Source of the DNA: Chrysomallon squamiferum
Taxonomy: Eukaryota; Mollusca; Gastropoda; Neomphalida; Peltospiridae
Reading direction: 5' to 3'
Length of the DNA: 23,500 nt
Assembly (NCBI GenBank): GCA_012295275.1
Contig: CM022670.1
Span: forward strand, 33,008,438 to 33,031,937
A model generated the notes under the pieces. It was not told the DNA's origin. It saw only the letters and a program-made list of their open reading frames with translations, and did no database searches. Positions 11,638 to 18,920 of this stretch are shown here, piece by piece. Every line of letters begins with the position of its first letter. The stretch's first letter is position 1. Made by a program: the position numbers and the translations under genes.

Positions 11638-12710
11638 TACATATATACATATATATAACTATCTTTCCTTTTCATTTTTTCTCTCTCTCTCTCTATATAA
11701 ATTAATTGTTCCATTATTAACATTTGGTTCTGCAAAATATAGGAATGAACTTTGTCAATACATGTACACCTGCCATTCTGGTCCAATGTCCACTTTAGAG
11801 ATGGTCCATCTGGATTTGTGTTATAATGTATTCTAATAACTGAGATTCCCTGTGCTGTCGCAGTAATCCTGGAAATTGTCACACAATGCTTAGACATACG
11901 GAAGTTCACTTGATGTCCTGGGAGTCTGGAACATTTAATAAATATATCATCATCATCATCCTTGGAAGCATTCATTTCAAACTGTTTATCAGAACTGACA
12001 AAATTGTCACTGGTACTAGCTTTAGATCTTGTATCAACATCTTTATCACAAGCATCAGGTTGAAACTGATCACAATTATTAATTTGAAACCCTGCAGAAG
12101 AACTGGTTTGAAATCTTTTATTAACATTAGTTTGAAATTCCTGAACTGAATTAGTTCTAAATCCATTTTTGGAATTAGATTGAAATCCCTGAGATATGTT
12201 AGTGCTAAATTCCTTACCAGTATCACTTTGAAATTCTTCAATGAAATTAGTTCTAAATTTTATATCATGATTATTTTGAATTTTCTCACCAATATTATTT
12301 TCAAACTCCCCATTATCACTTTTTCTACACTGCCAGTTAAGATTAGTTCTAAATCCCTTTTTAATTTGGTGTTCTAATTCAGGCTGTACTGTAATTTCTT
12401 CCACAGATGTAATACTGATGTTAAAACAGTCTAAAATAATAACAGAATTCCCTTGTCCTTGAGGTCTGGAGTGCTCAAAAGGTACAGAATTAATACTTGA
12501 TGACTCTGAATATGTATTTGTAACGTCCCTGGAAGACTGATGTTTGCAGTGATTTTCTAAGTAACAGAACAGTGTTACAGATCCTTCCAGTTTTTTATCA
12601 TCCATATCACACTCAAGATCCATGACAAAATGTTTTAGCTTGACATCAGCAGTATTTGCTGACAGAGGTAGATCCATTTCAGTTGATTCTGCTGATGTGA
12701 TAGTAGACAT
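6248..12710 (-). CDS. AOPEP: Aminopeptidase O (M1 family), 5' and catalytic part, 8 exons, 3' incomplete
   Basis: Zinc metallo-aminopeptidase that removes N-terminal residues from peptides; the vertebrate enzyme is linked to angiotensin peptide processing. Joined coding exons, in minus order: 12710-11770, 10914-10748, 9828-9702, 9237-9001, 8438-8252, 7775-7669, 7046-6938, 6355-6248. All introns are GT-AG, the phases agree, and the total is 1,983 nt or 661 codons. The zinc site HELCH is at residues 514-518, and the third ligand, Glu537 in LTEG, lies 18 residues further on (HExxH-x18-E). Family stretches recognised from memory of human AOPEP include DLPLSANT near the start, [27 protein letters not shown] and [14 protein letters not shown]. 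The start Met follows an in-frame TAA (13102-13104) in the putative upstream exon. No stop or C-terminal exon (about 150-200 more residues expected) was found. Oddities are an expanded repeat in exon 1 and a frame-shifted block in exon 4. The family call is firm; whether the enzyme is active is unknown. Confidence 0.93.
6362..6700. repeat. Compound TA-rich microsatellite (TATATG / TATC / TGTATG)
   Basis: Long interrupted (TA)n, (TATATG)n, (TATC)n and (TGTA)n blocks just upstream, in the minus direction, of the AOPEP exon 8 acceptor. The reading frames across it are Tyr/Ile/Cys/Val-only repeats and are not genes. Confidence 0.9.
6938..7046 (-). CDS. AOPEP: AOPEP coding exon 7
   Basis: Acceptor TTGATTTTAG, donor AAG-GTCAGA. 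Encodes [20 protein letters not shown], then [17 protein letters not shown]. The stretch [13 protein letters not shown] is close to identical to vertebrate AOPEP and ends exactly at the exon border where the next exon supplies the following Gly. Confidence 0.93.
7452..7485. repeat. Long A-tract, one G interruption
   Basis: A8-G-A25 in AOPEP intron 6. Similar A-tracts occur at 10421-10440 and 10682-10700. No retroposed body with target-site repeats is evident next to any of them. Confidence 0.9.
7669..7775 (-). CDS. AOPEP: AOPEP coding exon 6
   Basis: Acceptor TTTTTTTATAG, donor GAG-GTGATG. Encodes [20 protein letters not shown], then [16 protein letters not shown]. It is helical and charged, and lines up in length with the human segment between the zinc exon and the LRPSK motif. 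It starts in phase 0 and leaves two bases for exon 7. Confidence 0.85.
7779..7890. repeat. Compound microsatellite next to the AOPEP exon 6 acceptor
   Basis: A7 followed by (TA)n, TATC/TGTC/TATG units and a (GA)n run near 7866-7880. On the minus strand it ends in TTTTTTTATAG, the exon 6 acceptor. Confidence 0.8.
8252..8438 (-). CDS. AOPEP: AOPEP coding exon 5, zinc-binding catalytic exon
   Basis: Residues 491-553. It contains [13 protein letters not shown], then [15 protein letters not shown], then [20 protein letters not shown]. His514, His518 and Glu537 are the zinc ligands and Glu515 is the catalytic base by family analogy. The HELCH codons lie at 8357-8371. The acceptor TTTTTTTCAG is strong. 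The donor is GGG-GTAATC, chosen because it alone gives phase 0 to exon 6. With this junction the spacing from LED to the next conserved LR is 19 residues, the same as in human AOPEP as I recall it. Confidence 0.95.
9001..9237 (-). CDS. AOPEP: AOPEP coding exon 4, with an internally shifted frame
   Basis: Acceptor TTTCTTAG, donor TAG-GTGAGAAT. The frame is open from end to end. Residues 432-457 ([12 protein letters not shown]...LEHYIP) and 481-491 ([11 protein letters not shown]) align with human AOPEP. The 23 residues between them do not align in this frame, but the frame one base later gives [18 protein letters not shown], which does. A plus-one change near 9101 and a minus-one change near 9031 are therefore implied. 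The Met-Glu substrate motif expected upstream (HMEYPC in human, equivalent to GxMEN of other M1 enzymes) is also hard to see; HSEKC occupies roughly that place. Confidence 0.85.
9702..9828 (-). CDS. AOPEP: AOPEP coding exon 3
   Basis: The acceptor is TTTTGTTCCTAG, immediately preceded by an (AAAAT)n array (plus-strand unit); the donor is GAG-GTATCA. It encodes [20 protein letters not shown] followed by W, matching the conserved YYVTMPMP / AVGCW segment at the end of the N-terminal domain. The phase (1 in, 2 out) matches exons 2 and 4. Confidence 0.88.
9838..9922. repeat. (AAAAT)n pentanucleotide microsatellite abutting the AOPEP exon 3 acceptor
   Basis: About 16 nearly perfect units, beginning only 8 bases beyond the splice acceptor AG (9830-9829) of AOPEP exon 3. 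Read on the transcribed strand it is (TTTTA)n, so it forms the pyrimidine-rich tract and probably the branch-point zone. Confidence 0.9.
10748..10914 (-). CDS. AOPEP: AOPEP coding exon 2
   Basis: Acceptor TTGTGTTTCAG, donor CAG-GTAATTA. The exon continues the N-terminal domain with [20 protein letters not shown], then [12 protein letters not shown] and [11 protein letters not shown]. This corresponds to the segment shared by AOPEP, aminopeptidase B and LTA4H, where a FPCQD-like motif is usual; here it reads FPSQD, a Cys to Ser change. Phase is 2 in and 1 out, which fits both neighbours. Confidence 0.9.
11003..11045. repeat. (TTTA)n microsatellite
   Basis: About 10 units with one short interruption, in the intron between AOPEP exons 1 and 2. 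Confidence 0.9.
11305..11338. repeat. (TG)17 microsatellite
   Basis: An uninterrupted TG run in AOPEP intron 1. Confidence 0.95.
11524..11660. repeat. (AC)n / (ACAT)n compound microsatellite in AOPEP intron 1
   Basis: Alternating AC runs and ACAT runs inside the intron after coding exon 1. The exon 1 frame happens to stay open through it, giving a spurious Cys/Val-rich tail. Confidence 0.9.
11770..12710 (-). CDS. AOPEP: AOPEP coding exon 1 (residues 1-313 plus two bases)
   Basis: The exon probably begins at 12741 after a TTTTTCAG acceptor; the first ATG is at 12710-12708 with A at -3. The TTG at 12731 that opens the longer reading frame is not a plausible start in an animal gene. The exon encodes the N-terminal beta domain: DLPLSANT, a strand pair [21 protein letters not shown], then [15 protein letters not shown], and after the insert [17 protein letters not shown]. 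Residues 118-222 form a low-complexity 8-residue repeat, and residues 251-255 are five Asp encoded by a short ATC run (plus strand). It ends NG-AG before the donor GTGTACATG. The frame stays open into the intron through CA repeats, but homology stops at the donor. Confidence 0.9.
12045..12359 (-). repeat. AOPEP: Coding minisatellite: 24-bp / 8-residue tandem repeat in AOPEP exon 1
   Basis: The translated segment 118-222 has an 8-residue period with consensus roughly (G/E)F(Q/R)(S/T)Nxxx. Phe falls at residues 120, 136, 152, 160, 168, 176, 184, 192, 200, 208 and 216; position 144 is Ile and 128 is Cys. No indel breaks the register. On DNA the unit is 24 bp, about 13 diverged copies, and the period being a multiple of three explains open shadow frames on both strands. 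Confidence 0.85.
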
Positions 12711-13066
12711 GTTTCTGGTTGATAACTTCAAAAAGCAAGTTCTGAAAAATAGAATTAACAGCTGATTATGTTAAGGGTGAAAATAACATATAAATATTTC
12801 TTTTCCAAATGAAAACCATATTTATATACAGTTCATTTTCAAACTGCATATAATATATTATGCTTACTAGTTTTTTAAAAGCATACTTTTTTTCATTTTA
12901 ACTTCTCTTATAAAGCATGTTAGATTTTTAGAAGATATGTTCTAGTATAATAAATAAAGAAAGGAATAAAAATAATAAGAATATTTCATTTTTTTCAGTA
13001 CAAAAACAAACAATAATTATAATAAAGAAAATGCTTATATATGTTTTATCAAAATGTTTTACTTAC

Positions 13067-13200
13067 CTAATACTGCTTAAAAGTTTCAAATATGAAGAGC
13101 ATTATCTCTTTGACTATGTTTTTACTTTTTAAAAAGTCGTAAATATAAAATAAATATTACTTTAACATCTCGCACAGTATCAAACAGGCCTGGACTGTTA
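13067..13200 (-). other. AOPEP: Probable non-coding first exon (5' UTR) of AOPEP
   Basis: A consensus donor GTAAGT lies at 13066-13061 on the minus strand. Joining it to the acceptor at 12743-12742 removes a 325-base intron. In the spliced frame an in-frame TAA (13102-13104) precedes the ATG at 12710, with no other in-frame ATG between. The upstream limit (transcription start) is not visible, so the outer coordinate is approximate. Confidence 0.5.
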
Positions 13201-13484
13201 CTGTCTGTTAACGAAACTATTGCAATTATATATATAAGATGGCTGATTTGAATTAAGTATATTAATGATCACTTTGAAAAGCTTGTCGTTGTTATACAAG
13301 GCAAAATAAACCATTCTGATTCATAAACTAAGCTCAGATTAATGAAAAAAAAACACAAGAAATTAAGTTATCTCCCCTGTTCAACTTCCGCATTAGAGGC
13401 AAGCAGGTGCGTGCTTGACAACAAGTTGGCGATACAGCCATCATTTGTTTATCATTTATTATTTATCAGAACGTATCTTTAAAA
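13201..13484. promoter_or_regulatory. Shared divergent promoter region between AOPEP and BTBD19
   Basis: The two genes point away from each other with at most 418 bases between the AOPEP 5' exon donor and the BTBD19 start codon. About 13375-13440 is locally richer in G+C and CpG than its surroundings. ACTTCCGC at 13384-13391 (GCGGAAGT on the minus strand) fits the core of an ETS/GABP site, a factor class common at divergent promoters. TATATATAAG near 13228-13238 could be a TATA-like element but sits in a TA-rich tract. Transcription starts are inferred, not seen. Confidence 0.45.
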
Positions 13485-13570
13485 ATGGCTTCAAGCGAAC
13501 AAATCATGAAAGGAGACATTTCAGAATTCGCAGCACAAATGAAAAAAATGGTAAACTGCAAAGATCATAG
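13485..13570 (+). CDS. BTBD19: BTBD19 exon 1 (coding part)
   Basis: Encodes MASSEQIMKGDISEFAAQMK, then KMVNCKDH and two bases of Ser29, before the donor ATAG-GTAAAC. The short N-terminal helix before the BTB core has the length seen in vertebrate BTBD19. Intron 1 (13571-14131) contains a long (TA)n run. Confidence 0.88.
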
Positions 13571-13897
13571 GTAAACGGAATAATTTATTTATTTATTCAT
13601 GATTATAGCGTCTGATTTTCATAATCATAGTTATGCGCCAAAAACATTACCATTTTTGCAGCCCAGCAAAGCCACTGTAGTTTTCACTGGGATGCTATTT
13701 CGTCAAATAGATTCGGTTCATATCCCTGATAAAATATATAAAATTTTACAAGTGAATTCTAATTAACCAAAAGTATTTTTCCCATTTATGTCTTACTTAT
13801 GTTATAAAATTTTATTTTATTTTTTTAATTTCATAAACATTTTTACTGTTCTTTGGCGACATAGGCAAAAAATCGCAATAAAATAAGAATTATTTAA

Positions 13898-13940
<43 letters not shown>

Positions 13941-16710
13941 GTAAATGATTAGATGTTATAACTGTTATTTCATTTAGATTATTCAGTTGATACCATGAAG
14001 TAAGTTTCGAAATGAAGTATCGAGTTTATTGTTAAAAAATACACTTCATTTAATTTATTTTTCTAATTTCCACATTTTACATTATAGGATGTCCATTAGG
14101 ATGTCGTTTAAACAATCATTCATTATTTCAGTGATCTCAAGTTTCTAATAGGCAACAACAGGAAATCTGTGTATGCACATCGATGTATTCTGTCTTCCCG
14201 GTGTGCAGTTTTCAAGGCAATGTTTGCAGAACAGGCCCAGAACAAATCTGGAGACCGAGAGGTTCCATTTGTGCTGTCAGACATGTTACCTGAAGTGTTT
14301 CTCGCTATGCTGGAGTTCATTTACACAAACTGTGTCACACTCTCTTCTAAAACTGTGAGTGGTTCTTTAATATTTACCTCAGTAAAATTTATTCTGACTC
14401 TACATGTATAAATGTATATTGTTGTATTTCTTCTTTTATGAAGAAATTAAAATCATAAATTTTGTTAATTAATGTTCACAAATTTACTCAGTTTTATTAG
14501 ATTTCTGTATTTCTTCGGGATTTGTGTAATTACTCTACAATAATAATACAATAACATTACAAATTCATACTCAAATTTTTTATTTCAGGCATCAGATGTT
14601 CTTGCCACTGCTTTAGAATATGGTCTTGATGATCTTCAAAAGGTATTTATAAAAATATTAAGTAAAGTATTACAAAGTTATATTGGTGCTTTTAGCAAAG
14701 AAATAATTATGCTGCACAAATGACATTACAGACTGAGCTACCATTGTATTTTATAAATTTGCACTAAATATATTTGTGCATTATATTTGTGAATAAAAAG
14801 TTATTTTATCAAAAAATAATAAATAAATTTTAAATGGAAAAATATATATATATTTTTTAAAATCTAATAATAAAACAAAAAACACAACAACAAAAAACAA
14901 TAATAAATAAAGATATATTATTATACCATATTTATATAGCACCTTTTCCATACTAAGCAAGTAAGGGTAAATCTATACTGTAGTGTTAAACTTTTTTCTT
15001 TTTTTTATTACTTATATATTTATATATCTATATTTTATTTAACTTTCACAGTTATGCTGTCAGTACCTAATGGATAACTTGACAGTTTCTAATGCATGTG
15101 ACATCATGCAGTCTGCAGTGACATTTGGCCAGGATGAGATGAAAGCTCAAGCTTTGGCTTTCATAGAAAAAAACACAGCAGTAAGTCAGACAAGTTTCTT
15201 TAAATAGTCAACATTTATTTTACATACTCACTGTTGTCTTCTGTTTGTTTGTCACTTACCAGTAGTTCATATGTTCAGAAACAACTGACGTTGTAAGTAT
15301 GTGCAAGATATAAAAACTGTGTATATGTACAGGATAAAGAATTATACACAAAATAAATGACACAGTTAGGATGTAGGTAAGTAATCAATAATTACATAGA
15401 TGATAGAGATGTATCTACAGCATGCCTGAATATAATGAGGAAACAGATTTAGATAAATAATCGATTGCTGGATACAGGATACAGATTTAGATAAATAATA
15501 AATGATTACATCTAGGATATATGTAATTAAAGTCAAAGTCAATGAGTACACATAGGACATAGGTCTAGATGTAGAAACTATGTTAACAAAAAGCGTACAT
15601 GTTTAAATACAGAATCAATGATTACATGCAGTGTGTAGGATCAGATACCACATCAGTTATTGCAATCAGGATACAGTCTTTGATATAGAATCAGTTATTG
15701 CATGATGCAGGTTCAGATGGAGAATCAATTGTTATAGTCAGGATTCAGGTTTAGATATAGAATCAGTTACTAAAGTCAGGATGCAGGTTTAGATAGAGAA
15801 TCAAATATTACAGTCAGGATGCAGGCTTAGATTTAGAATCGGTTATTACAGTCAGGATACAGGTTTAGATACAGAACAATTATTACAGTCAGGATGCAGG
15901 TTTAGATACAGAATCAAATATTACAGTCAGGATGCAGGTTTAGACATAGAATCAGTTATTACAATCTGGGTGCTGGCTTAGATATAGAATCAGTTATTAC
16001 AGTCAGGATGCAGGTTTAGATACAGAATCAGTTATTACAGTCAGAATGCAGGTTGAGGTACAGAATCAGTTACTACAGTGAGGCTGTAGGCTTAGATATA
16101 GAATCAATTATCAAGTCAAAATACATGTTTAAATATAGAATCAATTTTAGAATAAATGACATTGACAAGAATTCAGGTTAAGATGAGAATTAGTAAATTC
16201 AGGATGATGTTTAGATATAACAAGTTCATCCAGAATACAGGTTAAATTGCAGCATAAGTGAGTTCATCTAAACTACCAATTCAGATATAGAATCAATTAG
16301 TTCAGCCATGATACAGGTTTTGATACAGAATCAATGAGTCAGTGGTCTTGTAATTAGGCTTAAGTCTTAAGATATTGAGTTTATGTCAAGTTGTTGGCTT
16401 CAAGATCACTAGGAAGCCATAAGGTCATGTGCTGAAGACTTCTTCTGTCTTGTGAAATCACTAACCTGGTTCAGAAATCATGGCTAACAACCCAGATACT
16501 CAGTAAACTAAGTGAAGCAAAGCTTGTCTGAACCTTTTAGTTTAGTTATGAATGCAAATGTTGAAAGTTGTCAAGTATAAGCCAGAATAAAGTGAAAGAA
16601 GAATTATTTTCTGTAAATAGTTGCAATTTATTCTGAATTACTCAAACGAATGTATATAATATATATTTTGGACAAACTGTTATTAAATGTGTTTTCTTTT
16701 TAAATTAATT

Positions 16711-16757
<47 letters not shown>

Positions 16758-18634
16758 TTTTATTATTATTTTTATTATTTAATGCTGTGGTTTCCTTTTC
16801 TTTCTTTCTTGTTATTAGCAATGTATTCAAGATAATAAAAATCCAATTTAATATTGTTTTCAGAATGTATTCAAGTCAAAGAGTTTCCAGGAAATGTCCA
16901 GTGAATCTTTAGCCACAATTCTGCAGAGTGATAATCTTATCATGGATGAGCTGGACATTTATCGTGCTGTCAAGGAATGGGCAACAGTAAACTCGGTCAG
17001 TTTGTATGAAGATCACAATCCCAGCAATTAAGAAAATGTGATAATAAAAAATAAAGTCCAGGACATTATCTAAACCACTTTTAATTATGTTTTAGTCTCA
17101 AAATATTTTTTCGAATGTTGACAATAATTTGAATATAGTCCATGGCAAAAAAAATAGTAATATAAAACCCAATAATAATAACATTCTATTATGAAGTAAA
17201 ATCTTGATGACAAAGGTTCTTATTATGGACCATTGTTGCAGTTATAATGAGCTTTTGGAAGAAAAATATATCACATCAGTGACTTTAAAATATAAAATTA
17301 TTAACAAATTACTTTATTTAATATTATATTTTTCTTCTATAATTTCATTTGGTAGTTTTATGCAAAATTGAACGTAGAACACACATGGACCCAAATTTAA
17401 AATTTGTTAATAAAATATCAGTGATTTAGTGACAATGACATATTTTTATTTTATCTAGGTATTACCTGGGACATCCATTTAAGAAATATATGGCAAAGTA
17501 AACCACTTGTCATTATTATTATTATTTAATTTTGATTGCAGGTTGTTCTGGGGAAGCACGTTTCCGAGGTAGGGGAGAGTGTGGTGAAACACGTTCGTTT
17601 TCCACTTCTCTCACCTGAAGAACTAGCAACTCTAGAAAAGGAAAACAAGAAGGATGGCTTTATCCCAGTGAGTTGAATTTTCACTAATGTTTTGGACACT
17701 ACTGAATGTACAACAAGGTTTCTATTTATCTGTTTTATGTCACAGTAATGTTGACACAGGGGCATAAATTTAAAGTTACTGATATTATTCACTGTAGATT
17801 GTGCCTCAGTGGGTTTTGGCACAAAAGAAGTAAAAATCAGTTATAAATTATCCAAGTGGTAGATAAATCAATATAAAAAATGATTAAAGTAACTGATATT
17901 TTAATAATGTGCATTTCACTGTCACATGGGACACAAATAAACAGCATAGATAGTAATATTATTTGTATTTATTTTATTTTTTATTACTGGTTTGGTATAA
18001 GTTTTGTGAACTTAAAAGTTCTTAATTAAAATAAAAAAGAAGATCTGGCACAAGAACAAATTTTAACAATTCAAAAACTTCTACTTATAACAACCACTGA
18101 GTAATGTGGCACTTCTGTTATGGGCTTAGTATGAAGTCTTGATTTAGCTTTTGTATGTAATTTTATAACTGAATTTTCAGTAGGTGAATATCATTACCTA
18201 ACAATCTCTTAATATAATGAAAAAAGAGTTAAGCAATTAATATAAATATTTCCAAATACATACATATGTATTTACAATACTCATTGTGGCTGTGCTCTTA
18301 TGGTCACAGTATCAACTATCACAATTTGGTTAGTATATGTAACTGATATCTCAGCTGACTAATCCATTTAATTTTGTTAAAAGTTTCAACTTCAATAATT
18401 TATGAAATTAAAAGTAATGTAATGGTTCATCATTACAAATGTAAATAAATATTTTTTCAAAACCCCCAAACTCATGGAATATTATGTTTCTGTAATTTTC
18501 AGGTAGACCTCTTTGCTTTGTCATGGAGAGTACATGCTTTGAAGCAGGCTGACAAAGGAAACCCTCAGACAACAAAAAGGAAAGGAACCAACCAAAGGGA
18601 GTCACACAAGTACTTGGATGATAGCAAAAACTAG
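13485..18634 (+). CDS. BTBD19: BTB/BACK domain protein BTBD19, complete, 7 exons
   Basis: A probable adaptor protein; BTB-BACK proteins often bind CUL3 ubiquitin ligase, but I know of no established role for BTBD19. Exons are 13485-13570, 14132-14354, 14589-14642, 15052-15180, 16864-16995, 17542-17667 and 18503-18634. They join in phase to 293 residues; human BTBD19 is 291. The BTB domain spans about residues 20-130: SDLKFLIG at 29, VYAHRCILSSRCAVFKAMF at 42-60, VFLAMLEFIYTN at 84-95, ALEYGLDDLQKLC at 111-123. The BACK domain follows at about 131-235, with FQEMSSESLATILQSDNLI near 172 and YRAVKEWA near 197. The tail RKGTNQRESHKYLDDS matches the conserved end of the vertebrate protein. No kelch repeats follow. 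An in-frame TGA at 13416-13418 precedes the ATG, which sits in AAAAATGG. Introns 3-6 begin in phase 0. Confidence 0.94.
13903..13937. repeat. (TA)n microsatellite in BTBD19 intron 1
   Basis: About 17 TA units without interruption. Confidence 0.95.
14132..14354 (+). CDS. BTBD19: BTBD19 exon 2, core of the BTB fold
   Basis: Acceptor TTATTTCAG, donor ACT-GTGAGT. Holds most of the BTB fold: DLKFLIG, AHRCILSSRCAVFKAMF, then VPFVLSDMLPEVFLAMLEFI and YTN. The shorter reading frames starting at 14169 or 14173 are internal to this exon or out of frame. Confidence 0.93.
14589..14642 (+). CDS. BTBD19: BTBD19 exon 3 (18 codons)
   Basis: A 54-base exon with acceptor TTATTTCAG and donor AAG-GTATTT. Encodes ASDVLATALEYGLDDLQK, the EYGL(D/E)xL motif closing the BTB domain. 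It starts and ends on codon borders, so skipping would keep the frame while cutting the domain. Confidence 0.9.
15052..15180 (+). CDS. BTBD19: BTBD19 exon 4
   Basis: Acceptor ACTTTCACAG, donor GCA-GTAAGT. Encodes LCCQYLMDNLTVSNACDIMQ, then SAVTFGQDEMKAQALAFIEK and NTA, the BTB-to-BACK linker and first BACK helices (AVTFG...CxAFIE in the family). Confidence 0.92.
15366..16340. repeat. 38-bp minisatellite array in BTBD19 intron 4, decayed at both ends
   Basis: Unit about gtcaggatgcaggtttagat + atagaatcagttattaca. Roughly 12 well-kept copies fill 15650-16110, and increasingly diverged copies extend to both sides for about 25 in all. Common variants are GATAC for GATGC, TACAG for TATAG and AAATATT for AGTTATT; some copies have small deletions. 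The array accounts for more than half of the 1,683-base intron. Confidence 0.88.
16713..16755. repeat. (TTA)n microsatellite in BTBD19 intron 4
   Basis: About 14 TTA/ATT units between the 38-bp array and exon 5. Confidence 0.95.
16864..16995 (+). CDS. BTBD19: BTBD19 exon 5, BACK domain
   Basis: Acceptor ATATTGTTTTCAG, donor TCG-GTCAGT. Encodes NVFKSKSFQEMSSESLATIL, then QSDNLIMDELDIYRAVKEWA. The pattern FxxxSxxxLxxxLxSDxLxxxExxxxRAxxxW is the BACK signature. The preceding intron is enlarged by a 38-bp minisatellite. Confidence 0.93.
17542..17667 (+). CDS. BTBD19: BTBD19 exon 6
   Basis: Acceptor TTTGATTGCAG, donor CCA-GTGAGT. Encodes VVLGKHVSEVGESVVKHVRF, then PLLSPEELATLEKENKKDGF and IP, matching the conserved VxExxxPVVKxxRxxLLxPxELxxLExxN block of the family. 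Confidence 0.92.
18503..18634 (+). CDS. BTBD19: BTBD19 exon 7 (terminal coding exon)
   Basis: Acceptor TGTAATTTTCAG; the stop TAG is at 18632-18634. Encodes VDLFALSWRVHALKQADKGN, then PQTTKRKGTNQRESHKYLDD and SKN. The basic KRKGTNxRExHxxLD tail is the conserved C-terminus of vertebrate BTBD19 and confirms the gene is complete at this end. Confidence 0.92.
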   Translation, partial: VDLFALSWRVHALKQADKGNPQTTKRKGTNQRESHKYLDDSKN

Positions 18635-18808
18635 ATCTGTGGGCAAGCTAATTATAAAAAGTCTGACACATGCTTCCTGCATAGCATTTAGTCAGAATTC
18701 CATCCCTGGAGACCCAGTCTCTACCACAAAGTCTGTGTGATTGTTTGAGTATGTGAAACATGAGTGTGACCTTATTGACTACATGTGTGTAAAATAAAAT
18801 AAAATAAA
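18635..18808 (+). other. BTBD19: BTBD19 3' UTR with overlapping AATAAA poly(A) signals
   Basis: After the TAG comes about 155 bases of moderate composition, then three overlapping AATAAA hexamers at 18793-18808. The true cleavage site cannot be seen; it would normally lie 10-30 bases past the signal used, close to the stray 38-bp minisatellite copy. Confidence 0.5.
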
Positions 18809-18814
18809 TAGTAA

Positions 18815-18852
18815 TGAGAATGCAGCTTTAGATTCAAAATCAATTATTACAG
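18815..18852 (+). repeat. Solitary copy of the intron-4 38-bp unit beyond BTBD19
   Basis: tgagaatgcagctttagatt followed by caaaatcaattattacag lines up without gaps with the 38-bp unit of the intron-4 array, about 2.5 kb away and in the same orientation, with a minority of mismatches. It sits 7 bases past the last AATAAA of BTBD19 and runs into a (CTA)n/(TAA)n tract. Confidence 0.7.
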
Positions 18853-18871
18853 TACTACTACTACTACTACT

Positions 18872-18919
<48 letters not shown>
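18853..18919. repeat. (CTA)n / (TAA)n compound microsatellite
   Basis: Six CTA units pass directly into about 15 TAA units just past BTBD19. It seems to grow out of the end (attacagta) of the stray 38-bp unit. Confidence 0.95.

Positions 18920-18920
<1 letters not shown>

Noticed and set aside
11457-11769. C-terminal extension of the exon 1 frame through CA repeats (Cys/Val/Tyr-rich)
   Set aside because: Family similarity ends exactly at the GTGTACATG donor and resumes in exon 2 in matching phase, so the extension is intron read-through.
12708-12731. Upstream TTG start giving seven more residues to AOPEP
   Set aside because: TTG starts are not expected in animal nuclear genes, and an ATG in good context follows 21 bases later.
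16330-16560. Possible SINE after the 38-bp array (GGTTCAGAAATC resembles a B box)
   Set aside because: No matching A box at the right spacing, no tail and no flanking duplication.
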